Assembly (NCBI GenBank): GCA_949751835.1
Contig: CATKHK010000009.1
Span: 620,001-684,000, forward strand
Source: Blepharisma japonicum
Lineage: Eukaryota > Ciliophora > Heterotrichea > Heterotrichida > Blepharismidae
Direction: 5' to 3'
Length of the DNA: 64,000 nucleotides
Below are positions 52,075-64,000 of the stretch, in pieces. The notes under the pieces are model-generated. The model was not told where the DNA came from and made no database searches. It saw only the letters and a list, made by a program, of their open reading frames with translations. The position numbers were made by a program, and so were the translations under genes. How positions within the stretch are numbered: the first letter of the stretch is position 1; each line of letters starts with the position of its first letter.

Positions 52075-54887
52075 TCAAAGGATGTTAATGTTAATGATAA
52101 CTTATTTGGTGAAAAATTGCGAGAAATTGTTGTTTTACGCCTTTGAACTACTTTTGGAGTTTGAGGCCGACCAGCTCCATATGATGATGTCCGACTTTTG
52201 CTGGAAACTGATGTTGCTCCAGATGAAAATAAAAAATTTAAATCATTTTCATGGCTCATCAGCTGTTTTCTCATGTTTTTTAGTTCTTTTTCTAGCTTAG
52301 CTATAATTTCGTCTTTTTTTACAACTTCTTTTTGGAAATTCTCAAATTCACTTATTTCAGCTTCTTTTTGTTTTAGTTGCGCTGATAAAATGGAGCATTT
52401 TTCTCTTGATTTGTCGTAATTTGCTTGCATCGTCTGAGTCATTTTTTGCATTGAGTTTTCAAGGTATTCTATTTTTGACTGGCATTTATTTATGACTGCT
52501 CTTTGCCGTTTTAGGACTTCGCTTTCACATTTCTCAGGCTCTGGGTCTGTTTGAATGAATTTTTCAGTGCTTTTTATTTCTGGGTATTTTAGAGAGTGAA
52601 TTTCAGAATTTAGTTCAATAATTTTTGCTTTTAGTTCTGAATTCTGATAATTTAGCAGCTTTAAATCACTGAACATATTTTCTATTTCTTTTTTTGAATG
52701 GTTTTCGTGCTCTAAAAGCTTTATTTCTTTTGAGTGAGACTCAATATTTAGCGATTCAAGCAAATTTCTTAAGTCTTCAACTTGAGAATCATAGGCTGAT
52801 CTTATTAGATTTTCATTCTTTTTATAGAGCTCTTCCTTCATTTCTAGTTCATTTTTATTATCTTCTAAAAGCCTTTTAATTTCCTTAGCATGTATTTCTG
52901 ATAATTCTTGGATTATCTTTTGTGATTCTTTTCCGTTAATAAGCGATATTTCTTCTGTTTTCTTTTTAATTGACTCTTCTAGCTCCTTTTTTTCTTCTTT
53001 CAGCTTCTCTTTCTTTTTTCTCATTTTTTCTTTTAGGCTTCTTATAGATTTTTCTTTTTTCATTTCTGCTTCTTTCAATATTTCCTGGCATTTATTTTCG
53101 CATTCTATTTCTTTTGCAACCATTTCTTTTTCCTTGCCTACTATTATACTAAATAATGTATTTTTCTCAGCTTTATAAATATCCTGGAGTTTTTTGATAT
53201 CATCATTATACCTTTGAACAATGTTTTCAATTCTTTCTTTGCATTTTTCTTTCAATATTTTTGATTTAGCTTTATAAGCAGATTTCGCTTTACTTAATTC
53301 ATGTTGTAACCTTTCTTCTACTTCTGCTTGAATTGACGTTATTTTTTCAGTAGTTTTAGCAATAATTGACTGATTTTTAAATCTAAACTGAGCCTCATTT
53401 TCTTTCAGCTCACTATATTTTTCTTTTAATTCTAGATACTCGCTTTCAATTGATTTATATTGATTTTCCCTATCCTGGCATTTATAATTCAAAGCAAAAA
53501 TTTCATTTTCTAGGTTTTCGTTTTTCAGCTTTAAAATTGATATTTCTTTGATCAAACTAGCTTTCTGTGCATAATGCAATTTTTCTTCCTGGCTTAATTC
53601 TTCAGATTTTTCTCTCAAAGTTTTATCATGTCATTGTCTATAATCTTCAATTCTTTGCTTAAAATGATTTTTCATATTTTCTTCATTAGTATTTGCCCTT
53701 TCTTTTATTTCATTAATTCGCTCTTCAGTAACTGTTTTTATTTTTTCAATTTCTTCAGAATAATTTTTTGTTAAATTAGAAATTTCTTGGCTATGTTCAG
53801 TAGTCAATTTTTGAACTAAATCCTTTTGCATTTTTTCAGCTTCACGCTGCTCATCTCTAAATTTTACGCATAAATCTGTAATTGAGTCTTTAAGCTCAAC
53901 AATTTTTTTATTTCCGACAACTAATTCTTTAGTCACCTTTTCTTTTAAATTTTTCTCTGTGTCAATTTCTTTCAATCTTTCATTTAAAACTTTTTGAGCA
54001 TCGTCAAGCTCTTGTTTTGTAAATGATAACCGTTGATTTAAGCTTTGCACTTTACTCATTAGCGTCTCAAACTGCTGCGACTTTTTCTCAACTTGTGCTT
54101 GCCAATGTTTTTCTTTATAGTCACTTGATCTTTTATGATCTTCAAAATCAATTTTTAGCTTTGCAAGCTCTGCATTAGAAGCTTCTATTCTATGCTTTAA
54201 ATCAATATTCCTAAGCCTAAATTCATCATATTTTGTAGTTAACGTGTAATTTTCTTCTTCTAATTTAGACATTTTTACTCTTGATTCATTAAGCAAGGCT
54301 CGAATAGTATCTTTTTCTTCAGAAATTGCTGCAAATTTTTCTTCATTGAAATTTATCATAAGCTGTTCATTTGAGATTAATTCTTGCGAACTTATAGGGA
54401 ATGGGTTTTCTAGGCTGGTTTCTGGGTTTTCAATTTGGTGTTTTTCTTCTTCAAAAGACTTTGAACGGAATACTTCTTCAATGTTGGAAATTGCTAAATT
54501 ATGTTGAGTTGATTTTCTGGCAAGATTTTCACTTTTTCTACTATTTGCAACTCCGATTTTGGTTTCAAACTCAGTTATCCTTTTTCGATATTGATCTTTT
54601 TCATTTTCCAACTTGTGCTTATAATGGTCTACTTGAAGTTTTAGCTGCTTCTCACGCTCTTTGGTTTCTGATTTAAAATTTTCAAAACTTTTTTGAAGCG
54701 AGTCAACTTCGTCTTGATTTGAGCCTTGTTGAGACCCTAAAAGATACTCTAAAACAATTAGATTTTGCATAAGAACTTCTATAGAAGACTTTTCTATTTC
54801 GTTGCTACTTGACAATAAATCCTGGACAAATTTCTTTATTTTACAGACTTTTGATCTTATACTTTTTTGTGTTTCACTGTTTTCCAT
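52071..54887 (-). CDS. Long coiled-coil protein, 938 residues
   Basis: One exon across a TGA (Trp, near 53631) gives 938 residues. Almost all of it is heptad-patterned Glu/Lys/Leu coiled coil from about residue 70 to 850, with breaks near residues 150-190 and 420. The first 60 residues are short helices around SSNEIEKSSIEVLMQNLIVL. The last 70 residues are a basic, Ser/Thr/Pro-rich tail (SRTSSYGAGRPQTPKVVQRR) that could bind microtubules or be phosphorylated. Several ciliary and centrosomal proteins look like this; no specific family is recognised. The stop codon (TAG) overlaps the stop of the convergent zinc-finger gene. Confidence 0.8.
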
Positions 54888-54949
54888 TTAATTTTAATAT
54901 CATTATTTCCCATGAATAAAATATTTCCTCTATAAAATAGTTATAAGAA

Positions 54950-55390
54950 TGAAGTCATATAAGGAAGGAGGAAAGTAAAGAAAAAAGGAGTTAGAGATAT
55001 CAATTTCTTTGAGAATATACTGAACGCAAGTCCTCCTTTAACTTTAAGCATTCACTCTAATATTGAGTGAGAATTAAAACTCGTGGAGAGATATGATCAA
55101 TATACTTGAGTAGAACTCAAAGATTGTATGCAAAAATTAGAAAACCTTGAAGAAAACAAAAAAATAGCTTCAGAAAAGCTTGAAAAGATAAGGAATATAA
55201 ATTTTTGTCAGGATTTTATTTGAAGCAAACAGAAGAATATGAAAATGCAGAAGATAAATATGACGGCATGTATACAAACTATGGGATAAATATATGGAGA
55301 AAATTGAAAATTATAAAATGAATTGCAAAAATATCAAAGTTCATTTAAATGTAAGCAAAAATATGAGAAGTCTAAAAATCATAGCAGAAT
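54950..55390 (+). pseudogene. Possible decayed coiled-coil gene
   Basis: Between the start of the coiled-coil gene and the 70-residue ORF the plus strand shows coding-like stretches (for example VELKDCMQKLENLEENKKIA and KQTEEYENAEDKYDGM) that are not in one frame and not joined by a plausible 15/16-nt intron. It reads as a remnant of a coiled-coil gene. I cannot say whether it is a copy of the neighbour or an unrelated gene. Confidence 0.35.
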
Positions 55391-55403
55391 AGAGCAGATT
55401 TAC

Positions 55404-55616
55404 TTAGGGGAAAAATTCCCCAGAATTTTCTCTTAAGTGCTTAGTTAGGCAGAACTTCATGGTCTTGGCTATGTGCTCAGCCTCAGAAAAATTTGGTGTC
55501 GCGTTGGTGTCAGACGTGAATCCAAACAGAATGCCATCCGTACTAACGCTCAGGGACTGTGGGAACCAGCCCTGGGGTGCATTGGGGTGTGCTTCTGTCC
55601 TGTTCCTGTCTGCCAT
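55404..55616 (-). CDS. Unknown 70-residue protein, GC-rich for this window
   Basis: An ATG-to-TAA frame of 70 codons whose base composition is clearly GC-richer than its surroundings, as in the uL13 and eL29 genes. The product begins MADRNRTEAHPNAPQGWFPQ and ends KHLRENSGEFFP; it has no membrane segment and no motif that I recognise. The biased codons and single Trp (TGG) suggest a highly expressed or transferred small gene, but it could also be a leftover of a longer one, since the flanks look decayed. Confidence 0.5.
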   Translation of the reverse strand: MADRNRTEAHPNAPQGWFPQSLSVSTDGILFGFTSDTNATPNFSEAEHIAKTMKFCLTKHLRENSGEFFP

Positions 55617-56200
55617 TTTATTAAGTAAATATTTATAGGAATCTGTTTTTAGCGATTTTTCTTAAAATATTTTAAAAATTGCATTATTTTTAGAAAAATT
55701 GAAAAAGAAGTGCATTTTGTATACTTAATAGATATAATTTTTTAATGATAATTTTAAAATTACCAAAGCGTCCTTATTAAATTCTAAAAAATTTTCGTCC
55801 TATAAAATCCGCACCCCAATGCCTTGACTATGCTTATGGTAAATTTTCTTGTACAACACATCTCAAAATAATTGGGAGCTGGTCTTGCTCACATAATGTG
55901 ATAAAATAAATCCCCAAATGATAAGTCTGAATTTCTAGCTTGCTTCGCCATTTGGATAGCTGGTCAAACTATCCTTTACTATTTTATGAAAAATCAATGA
56001 ATGATAGATGGACTTTTAGCTTATTTAATCTATATACATAACTGTCGTATTAAGATGGATGCATTGCAATGTTTAGACTTTAAGTCACTCAGATTTCAAA
56101 GAGATTAACTTAATTTTTTAATTATTTCTTTATACGTATGCAATAAGAAGCAAAGATAAAATAATAATTTTCTATAGAATTTATAAAATTCACTAACTTT
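55617..56200. other. Intergenic region
   Basis: AT-rich non-coding DNA with no recognisable feature. Confidence 0.55.
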
Positions 56201-58350
56201 ATGATGCAATAAAAATCATATGGAAATTAACAAGGGAACAGACAAAACTATTATGGTTTTATCTAGAAAGAATGAAATTTGTTTTGATAAATATAAAGAT
56301 AATGATTATGCAAGTTTGACAAAGAGCTATAAATATTTAGACATATCATTAAATTAAGAAAAGATGGAAAATTTTTTATTAATCGATACTCTATTGAACA
56401 ATGCAGAATAAGATTGCCTAAATTTAAAATTTGTTTAAACAATTTAGCAAGAAGCATAGGGCAAGATTGCTTTAACTATAAATCTAGTAAAATTTTAATT
56501 GAAAGTTTCATTAGAGGAAATTTATATGGAAAGGGTAATATGGTTTATTGAAATGAAAATAAGATATTTTTAAACGGGAGAGAAAGGGAGATTTGAGACT
56601 AGCATAAGAAAAATACAGGGGAAAATATTACATGCTCCTCAATGATGTCCAATATCAATATTGCATCTTATTACCAAAATACCATCTTGTCAATTAATTC
56701 TTAGGGAAATAAAAGTTAACAGACTAAAAGAATTATGGAAGAATTATAATATTGAATATTTTGATAAAACTGATAAAGAACTTTTGAAAAATCATTTTTT
56801 GAAATGCTCAAGAAATATTATCAATTCTACACTTTAGTGGGGGAAATCAGTTTTGTAGTGATTATGAACTTTTAGAGTTTAATAGTGCATCTATAAAGGG
56901 CTATTATTTTTTAAAAGCTTTAAGTCAAAATGTCTATTAATTTTAAAAGAAAAAGGAAGAAGAAAAAATAAGTTCAACTGATATAAATTTTTCTTTAGAA
57001 AGTGAATTTTTCTCTGAATATAAAAATTCATTGGGAACCCTACTATGAAACAATTAATGTAAAAATACTTTGTGAGCTTGGCATTATTGAACTGAAGGTT
57101 AAGGCAGAAATACATATAGAGAATTATTAGCTTCTATAAAATTCTAGTGGAAACATGGCTTAATAATGAAATAGAAAACTCCGACTTCAATGGATTGATA
57201 GAAAATTTTATGTTAAGTTTAGATAAAACACTAAAATTTTAAAAAAATTAAATAGTTATTGAAGTCTAGCGAATATTTTAGAATGATAAACGAAATTTTG
57301 GAATTGAACACATTGTTGGAGCAGCTATTATTGGATACTAAACTTTATATATTGATGCCAGACACATTTTATTTCCAGTAATTTGCAAAAAATATTGATG
57401 ATTTATATGTTCCTATAAAAAACAGAAGTTCAATAACAAAATATAATTATAAGCAAGCTAATAAATTGGATGAAATTAACAAAAATTAAGAAGATGGCTG
57501 ATAGAAATTTATACAAAGCGGCATATTAAAAGTGCTCTGGATTTTATAAATTGGGAAAATTGAAATTATATCAAGTTCGTTATTTTGAGGTCAATTTTAT
57601 TTGTGCACAGTAAATCTCGGATCATTACTGGAAAGTTGAAATTAGTAGCCATAAATACTCTATAGAGCAGGCAGGCCCGCTTAATTTTTATTTTCAAAAT
57701 ATGGACAAAAACTTCCCAATTGAAAAGTTTTAATTGGAGAAACTTGCAAGGGGAAGAAGAAAGTGTAAGAAAAGAATTCTTAGGCAAAGATGAAAAATTA
57801 GAGCATTTACTGGATTCTTTTTTCAATTTAAAACGAAAGATGCAAGAGGATAAAAAAGCCTGATTAAGTGTACGAATTAATAACGACAAAAAACTCTCCT
57901 ATCTTCAAAAAAGTCCATATCGAAATAAAGTCATCGCAATTAGAGATAGAGACACATAAATTTAACTCTCAAGATTAATCTCATAATTATTCTAAAATCT
58001 TATACAATTGCATAAATGAAAGTCCTCAAAAAGATGGATAATATTTTAATAAATTGGAAGCCTTCAATTAAAACCTACTTTTTTTATATAATCTTATTAA
58101 GTAATGAAAATTTAGATTCATGCTCTTTGCGAAAGAATTATTTCCGAATCAGAAATAAGATTTTTAAATTCCGAGTTGGGTCCTAATCCAATGAATTTAA
58201 AAATTTCAAATCTTTCAATATTAACCCAAAGCAGAATATAGATTAAATTTTTAGAATTTATTACTAAAGATGCTATGCATTTTCTAAACAGACTGATTGA
58301 AAATGGAAATTTAGCAAGGTTAAGCCATCATATTTTAAAAATTAATAAAT
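56200..58350 (+). pseudogene. Probable decayed gene of unknown family
   Basis: About 2.1 kb in which protein-like stretches follow each other on the plus strand in different frames: for example FINRYSIEQCRIRLPKFKI and YGKGNMVYWNEN near 56370-56560, LILREIKVNRLKELWKNY near 56700, and EFLGKDEKLEHLLDSFFNLK near 57770-57840. No chain of 15/16-nt introns makes one frame. It is best read as a pseudogene; a gene with a different intron type, or sequence errors, cannot be excluded. No known domain emerges. Confidence 0.4.
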
Positions 58351-58370
58351 TGATTTTTAAGCAAAAGCTT

Positions 58371-61300
58371 TTATTTAACAGGAATTTCGTTTTCTGTGTT
58401 TGATCTTCTAATAATCATAATGATTATCGGTAAAATCCAAACAAAAAATCCTTTAAATGCTATCTTGATAAACGAAATCACAAACAAATTACTCCCATAG
58501 CTCACACTGGTATTGCAAATTCATAAATAAGCGACATTTAGTTCAAATTGTATTGAAAATAATATGATAGACCAACAGAAATAAAACAGCAGCCCAAATG
58601 ATACTAAATAAAACGCAATAAGCTTAAAAAGGTTATTCTTTTTAATGCTTTGATACAATGAATCATCAATTGGAGGAAGTGGAGTGGCTTTTGATACATA
58701 ATTCATTAAAATTCCGATAAACAGCATAATTCCTGAGGAATAAACCATAATTCAAAAGTCTTGAAAAGAGTAGCTTGTTAAAGCACTTGAAAAACTCTCG
58801 ATAGAATAGTCGTCTCCTGCAGGTTGTGCCTGGTAAAATAGCCCTATAAAATACATATTTCCTAACAGTGTGATCATATAAGATGTCAAACGTGAAAAAT
58901 GAGAAAAGTTTTCATCACCCATGAAAATTGCTACGAAATCATGATTTGTTGCAATAAAAATAAGGGCTTTTACATATTTTTTAATAGGTTTTTCTTCTGT
59001 TACTTGGTTGAAATCTTTCACATTTATGACATCTGCTGTGTCGAGTTTGATTATTGACATATCAAAGCTGTTTTTTGTTTTCAGAGTTGTGTCAATACTC
59101 ATTTCTTGGCTTTCTTTTACTCAGGTTGGAGATTCCTCACTTCTTGCAGTTTCAATTTTATCATCTTTTGCTCCTGTATCTGGCTCATCTAAATCAAATC
59201 TAACGATTGTACTCTTGCGTTTCAATCCTCTGCTTAGATCGTCTTGCTTTCCAAGCTCATGTGGTTTATTTTGATCAAGCTCAGGAGCATTTTCTTTCTT
59301 TTTCTTTTGGAGACGATCCATATTACATGCTATTGCACTAAAAACGGCATAGAAAAATAGAACGGCAATACAAAAATATAAGCCAATTGCATTAGTAGCC
59401 CAGTCAATATCATTGAAGGCATTGACGTTGACAGTTTCTCCTATATTGCTTCCACTAGCAGTTGATCATGCATCAGAGAAAAAGGAAGAAAAAATACTTA
59501 AATGATTGCATAGGCAGATTACATTGGTTGCATTATAAGAATCTAAGACACAGCCAGTGGTATGTCAGTGTGTTTCATTATTTTCTAAATATGTACAATA
59601 AATGGGATTCTCCTTTGTGACTGGGATATTGTAGTTTTGGACAGGGATATTTATAGTATTATTACTTGTATTGTTTAAGTGCATCTCTTGAAAAGATTTG
59701 CCATTTGTCAACTTGAAAGAAATTAAGGAAAATGAAGGCTTTTCAGTAGTGTTTTGAGTAGGATTATATACATTGATTATAATTCCAAAGCCTTCATCTT
59801 CATTGAAGTAATCCGAAACATTAGAGCCTAGCGTTATAGAAGCATTCTTTAGTTGGGTTTCATAATTTGATAAATCTGAAGAGGTAGCTTTAGACACTTC
59901 TGTTGCAAATTTATCTTTAACAAACGTTTTTGACTCTCCTGTAACCATTCCAGACATTAAAGTGCCACTAATTTTCCTAACATTTTCATCAATAGTATTA
60001 ACTGTATTTGTTTGATTAATAGCCCCATTTCCATCTAATTGAAAATTATTATTGCAAATCCCTGTAAAAACATGCATTTGGCCATCATCAATTGTAAGAT
60101 TTTCATTATTTGCAATCATGAAATCAGTAACGTTGCTTATTTTATTAATATTGTCATGACTGTTTATATTAGGATTCAGTGTGGATACATAAAGCAAATT
60201 AAAAACAGTCGTATAAGCGTTTTCGTTATATTTGTCCATTGAATCAATATATAGATTGACGTTATCAATAATTAAATCGTAACAGCTTTGCATTTGGGAA
60301 TCTATCTCTGAGTATTCACTATTAATGATATTGCCTCTATTTAATACTAGTGCTGACATCTCGGATACAAACCCAGGAACTGCTTGTGGGTTTACAAGTG
60401 GCAAATTCATGCGATCATTAATATATTGATCAATATCCGGATTTTCGCTAACTGTGACATAGACAATTTTATTGGTTTTTGAGGCCAAGGAATCATAAAC
60501 GTCTACTGAAATTGTGATATTTCCTGGAGAATATGGGAAATTTGTGAATATTAGTGAGGATAAATTTTTAGCTGAAATTGCTTGATAAGCATCAGATATA
60601 TAGTAGCCGAAAGAGTATTGAAGTGGCAAATTATTTTCTGGGTCTTCTCAATTTAATGCTGCAACCGTGAAAATTGTTGACATTTCTATGCCTGAATTGG
60701 GGACAACCATAAGTTTTCCATTAATTGGAGGGGTATTTACATAAAATGTTCAGGTAAACGAAAATTCGTTGTTAACTAAAGCAAGCAAGGTATAGGAGGA
60801 GCCTGAAGCCAAAGAATTTGGAGGGATAACTAAATAATTAGAGTTCATAGGGGTTGACAAAGAAACTTCTGAGGAAGTATTTAACGACCAAACAACAGAA
60901 GAAAATGTCCCTTCGATTTCAATTCTATAAGTTGTATCAGGATTTGCGATGTTAGGGACTGAGTTAGACACTTCTACTATATTTACTGGAGGGACTGTCT
61001 TAGCGATAACGGTTATAATTATGCTTTTTTGTGAGCTTTTGGCTGTACTGATTGGATTTGTAGTTATTTTCGTAAAATTTAGGGTAAAACTATAGACTGT
61101 GCCAAGAGTCAAAGTATTTGCTGGAACTATTAGAACAGAAGAGCTCAAGTCATGAATAAAATCTGAACAACTCGTAGTAGAGCTATAAATTTGGCAGCTT
61201 CATTGGTATACAAAGTTAGAGTTATTGTCAGGATCATAAGATTTCCCTGCGTCCACAACTAAGTCTTGGCTTACCCCTACATCTCCATCAGTTCTATTAA

Positions 61301-64000
61301 AAAATATTATTGGGTCTGATGATATAGTCTCAATCGAAAAGTTTGTTTCTCCAGGAATATTATAAGTCAAATCTTTTGCAACAACTTTGAAAAGAATCGT
61401 AGATGAAGCAGGAAGAGTTTTTGGAGGAATATTCAGCAAATATTGAGACTTCTGAGCACTCCAAAATGTGCTTTCGTCAATGCTTGAAGCATTATTGCTG
61501 ACCCCAGTAATGCTTCATGTAATACTTAAGTTATCCGACATAGTGCAAGAAGTTATTGATCCAATAGAAATACTGTATGACTTCCTACTATCAAATGAAC
61601 CTGTTAATAAAGGGTCAATATTTATGATCAAAGTTGGAGATGTTGTAGCATTTATTTCCTTATCTATAGTTGATATGCCCCCAAAGTTATTTTTCATAGA
61701 AAAAGAAGCATAAATAATTCCCTCAGTTAAATTTTCTTTTTTTATGCTTATTGCAGTATAAGAATCACTATACTTAGTAGAAAAAGAAGAAATTACAGAA
61801 CTAGGAGGTTTAGAAGAGAAAGTTCATTTATATACCTCATAAGGCAATCCTTTGTCAATAATTGTATCTAATAAGAGATCCTGGCAGGTTATCTCAAGAA
61901 TCTTTGGAGTTATAAATGTGAATTTTGGTATTGGCACATCACCCTGTAAAGCTACAGGAATAGAGAGCTGTAGCTTAGATTTCCCACACAATTTAACGGA
62001 GCTTATTAATGCTCCAGGTTTAAAAATCGCATTTTCTTTGCTAAAAGTGTAATTGCTTCCCAATACAACTATTAAAGAACTAAAGCCTGAGGCGAAGCTA
62101 CATGAATAGTCTGAGCCAAAGCTTGACAAGGTAGAAGAATCGAATGATGAGCTGCATGTATACGGTGAGAGATCTGCTGGAATATTAAAGGTAAAATGAA
62201 TTTCTGTATAACTATTGCTAAACGATGCAGCAATATTAGTATTATCTAGGTAATTCACACATGAGATGCAAGCTCCCTTGTCCATATAATAGTAGCTATT
62301 GCAAATACACTGATTTAGCGTTGAGTTATACTTAGAATTGGCAATGTTGCAAATGCAGGTAGATCCTTGACGTGTAGCGTTTTCAGGACACTTGATGCAG
62401 AGACCATTATAGAGTCAGTAATCATTATTGCAAATGCATTGATTTAAAGATGAATCATAGGAAGCATTATCTATGCTGCAGCTGCATGTGGTGCCATTAG
62501 GTAAAGCATTTTCAGGACAAATGGTACAGGAATCATTATAGAGCCGATAGCCACTGCTGCAAACGCACTGAGCCAAGCTAGAATTATATGAGGTATTATC
62601 AATATTGCATGCACACGAAGATCCTTGAGGCGTTGCATTTTCTGGGCAGATAGTGCAGAAATCATTATAGAGCCGATATCCACTATTGCAAGTGCATTTA
62701 TTTAAGGTGGAATTATATGAAGCATAAGGGTCGTTACAGATGCATTGGTTTGAAGAAGCATCATAGGTAGAATCCAGATTGTTGCAGACACATGTGGATC
62801 CTTCAGGTATTGAGTTTTCAGGGCAAAATGTGCAGAAACTGATATAAAATCGATAACCACTCTTACAAGTACATGGAGGCTGCGATGGGTTGCAATTGTC
62901 AATGCAAGCTAAACAACCACTCCAGTCGTTGCAAGAAGCACACAATTGGTCATCACACAAATTGCAGACATCATTATTTCTTACACAGCCTTTTGCTGAA
63001 CAAGAGTTTGAGCATTGCAGCCACGTAGAACTTGTGGAGTCATAATACTTATCAATAAGCTCATTTGCTAAACAATTGGGAGCATTTCCTGTTGGACAAG
63101 TTGTGCATTCTGAGTTACAATTATAAGAGACATCGTTTAAAGTTGGATTTGTCGGGACAATTCATATATTAATACTGTAAATAAATCCAGTAAAAAAGTT
63201 AGAATATGTTGAAGATGAAGCATGTTGAGCGCCAATTAAGATAGTGTAGTCAGTATTAGAATCTTGCAAGGGACTTTTAGCTGGAGTTGCCATATCGAAC
63301 TGACTGTTTATGTAAAATGTGGCTTGAGTGTATGGGAAATTATAAGAAAGAGAAAATGCAGCATAATTTCAATCTTGAGTACTCATTAGATGATATGAAA
63401 TATATGTTTGCTGTGAAAGCAGAGAATTTATTTTAACACATAGTTTTTGCGAAGATATACTAATCTCTATTAATGCTGCCATTGATAAATTTTGCTTTGT
63501 AAAAATAATCTGTGTAGTGCTTGAAGTAGCTAAAATTGGCCAAATTCATGTAGAAAAAGTAATAGTGGTAGCAAAATTAAGAGAATATGAACTATCATTT
63601 ATATTTGGAGGTAGTTGCATCAAGGAGCTTCCATTAAAGTAGTAACCTCTTTTATATGCTGGGATTGGATCATAGCTATCATAGGTAGGATAGAAGCCAC
63701 TTGCGTTTCCTGCTAGAACGCTAATATTATTCACAGTGTCTTTCACAATTCCTTCAATTTTGCTCAATTTCAAAGAAAATATAGATCCTTGATGTTTATC
63801 AAGTACACAGCTTCCAGCTTGATTCCCATTTATGGTTCCAGTTGGACAGAAATTCATGCATATGGACTGAAATTGAAAATTCGATGAGCAATGGCAGGTG
63901 AAAGCTGATGTATCTAGCACCGAAAATGTGTAGGGGCATGTGCATTGACCATCAATAAATAAAAAATTTCCATGACATAGTCCACAAGTAGAAACTCCAG
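58371..64000 (-). CDS. Large cysteine-rich REJ/GPS membrane protein (5' end beyond window)
   Basis: A continuous frame of about 1,876 codons with many TGA=Trp codons, open at the window edge and ending TAA at 58371. In order: a Cys-rich start, a LamG-like segment with GYYFNGSSLMQLP (about 63640), a further Cys-rich block, then four or five furin/EGF-like repeats of the form C-x-C-x(n)-Y-N-S-x-L-x-x-C-x-C (62400-62960), then a PKD/REJ-type region (AGKSYDPDNNSNFVYQWSC near 61210) and a GPS motif with WHTTGC...CLCNHLSIF near 59500-59570, where autocleavage at HL/S is expected. About five membrane segments follow, the first just after the GPS (GLYFCIAVLFFYAVFSAIAC). The polycystin-1/REJ family has the same plan but also a PLAT domain and more helices. 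Likely a ciliary or cortical receptor or channel. Confidence 0.8.

Noticed and set aside
1-64000. tRNA genes
   Set aside because: No stretch with a T-loop GGTTCGAATCC-like motif plus acceptor pairing was found on either strand; a covariance search would be more reliable.

Overview
The window looks like nuclear DNA of a heterotrich ciliate, most likely Blepharisma. Three things in the sequence say so. First, TGA is read as tryptophan throughout: conserved Trp positions in the MAP kinase, UBC9, glucosidase II and kelch genes are TGA, and two recent paralogues swap TGA and TGG at the same codon. Every gene ends in TAA or TAG. Second, nine introns of 15 nt (one of 16 nt), all GTA...AG, are needed to keep genes open. 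Third, the DNA is AT-rich and gene-dense, with about 39 genes on both strands and short spacers. I read 15-nt introns plus TGA=Trp as the Blepharisma signature from prior knowledge; species is not settled by the sequence.

1-18 kb holds mostly housekeeping genes: an axonemal dynein light-chain-domain protein (partial), an ERK-type MAP kinase, a SANT-domain chromatin protein, a Rab GTPase, RCL1, ribosomal protein uL13, an EF-hand protein, a citrate synthase with a peroxisomal PTS2 signal, a flavin-reductase-like protein, a four-TM membrane protein, UBC9 and mitochondrial ATP synthase alpha.

18-29 kb holds a 1,381-residue Sfi1-like (centrin-binding) protein and then a tandem pair of DUF229 sulfatase-fold membrane genes. 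The duplicated block carried a piece of the Sfi1-like gene's 3' end, which now lies decayed between the two copies. COA5/PET191 follows.

29-47.9 kb is compact: a second four-TM protein, ZNHIT1 (SWR1 complex) whose first exon starts 2 nt from a divergent gene, a lumenal single-pass membrane protein, a four-exon mitochondrial-type protein, glucosidase II alpha, Rpn10, INTS9, eL29, a RING/B-box/coiled-coil/kelch protein, a SHIPPO-repeat microtubule protein and a second TRIM-like protein.

47.9-58.4 kb is looser. It holds a broken integrase-bearing element, a G/T-rich minisatellite, a GC-richer island of unknown nature, a zinc-finger protein and a long coiled-coil protein whose stop codons overlap, a 70-residue GC-rich ORF and two stretches that look like decayed genes. 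58.4-64 kb is the 3' part of one very large cysteine-rich REJ/GPS membrane protein that runs off the window edge.

Cilium, basal-body and cortex functions recur (dynein light-chain domain, Sfi1 repeats, SHIPPO repeats, long coiled coils, REJ/GPS receptor), as expected for a large ciliate. Neighbouring genes otherwise show no operon-like functional grouping. I saw no tRNA, rRNA, CRISPR array or telomeric repeat.
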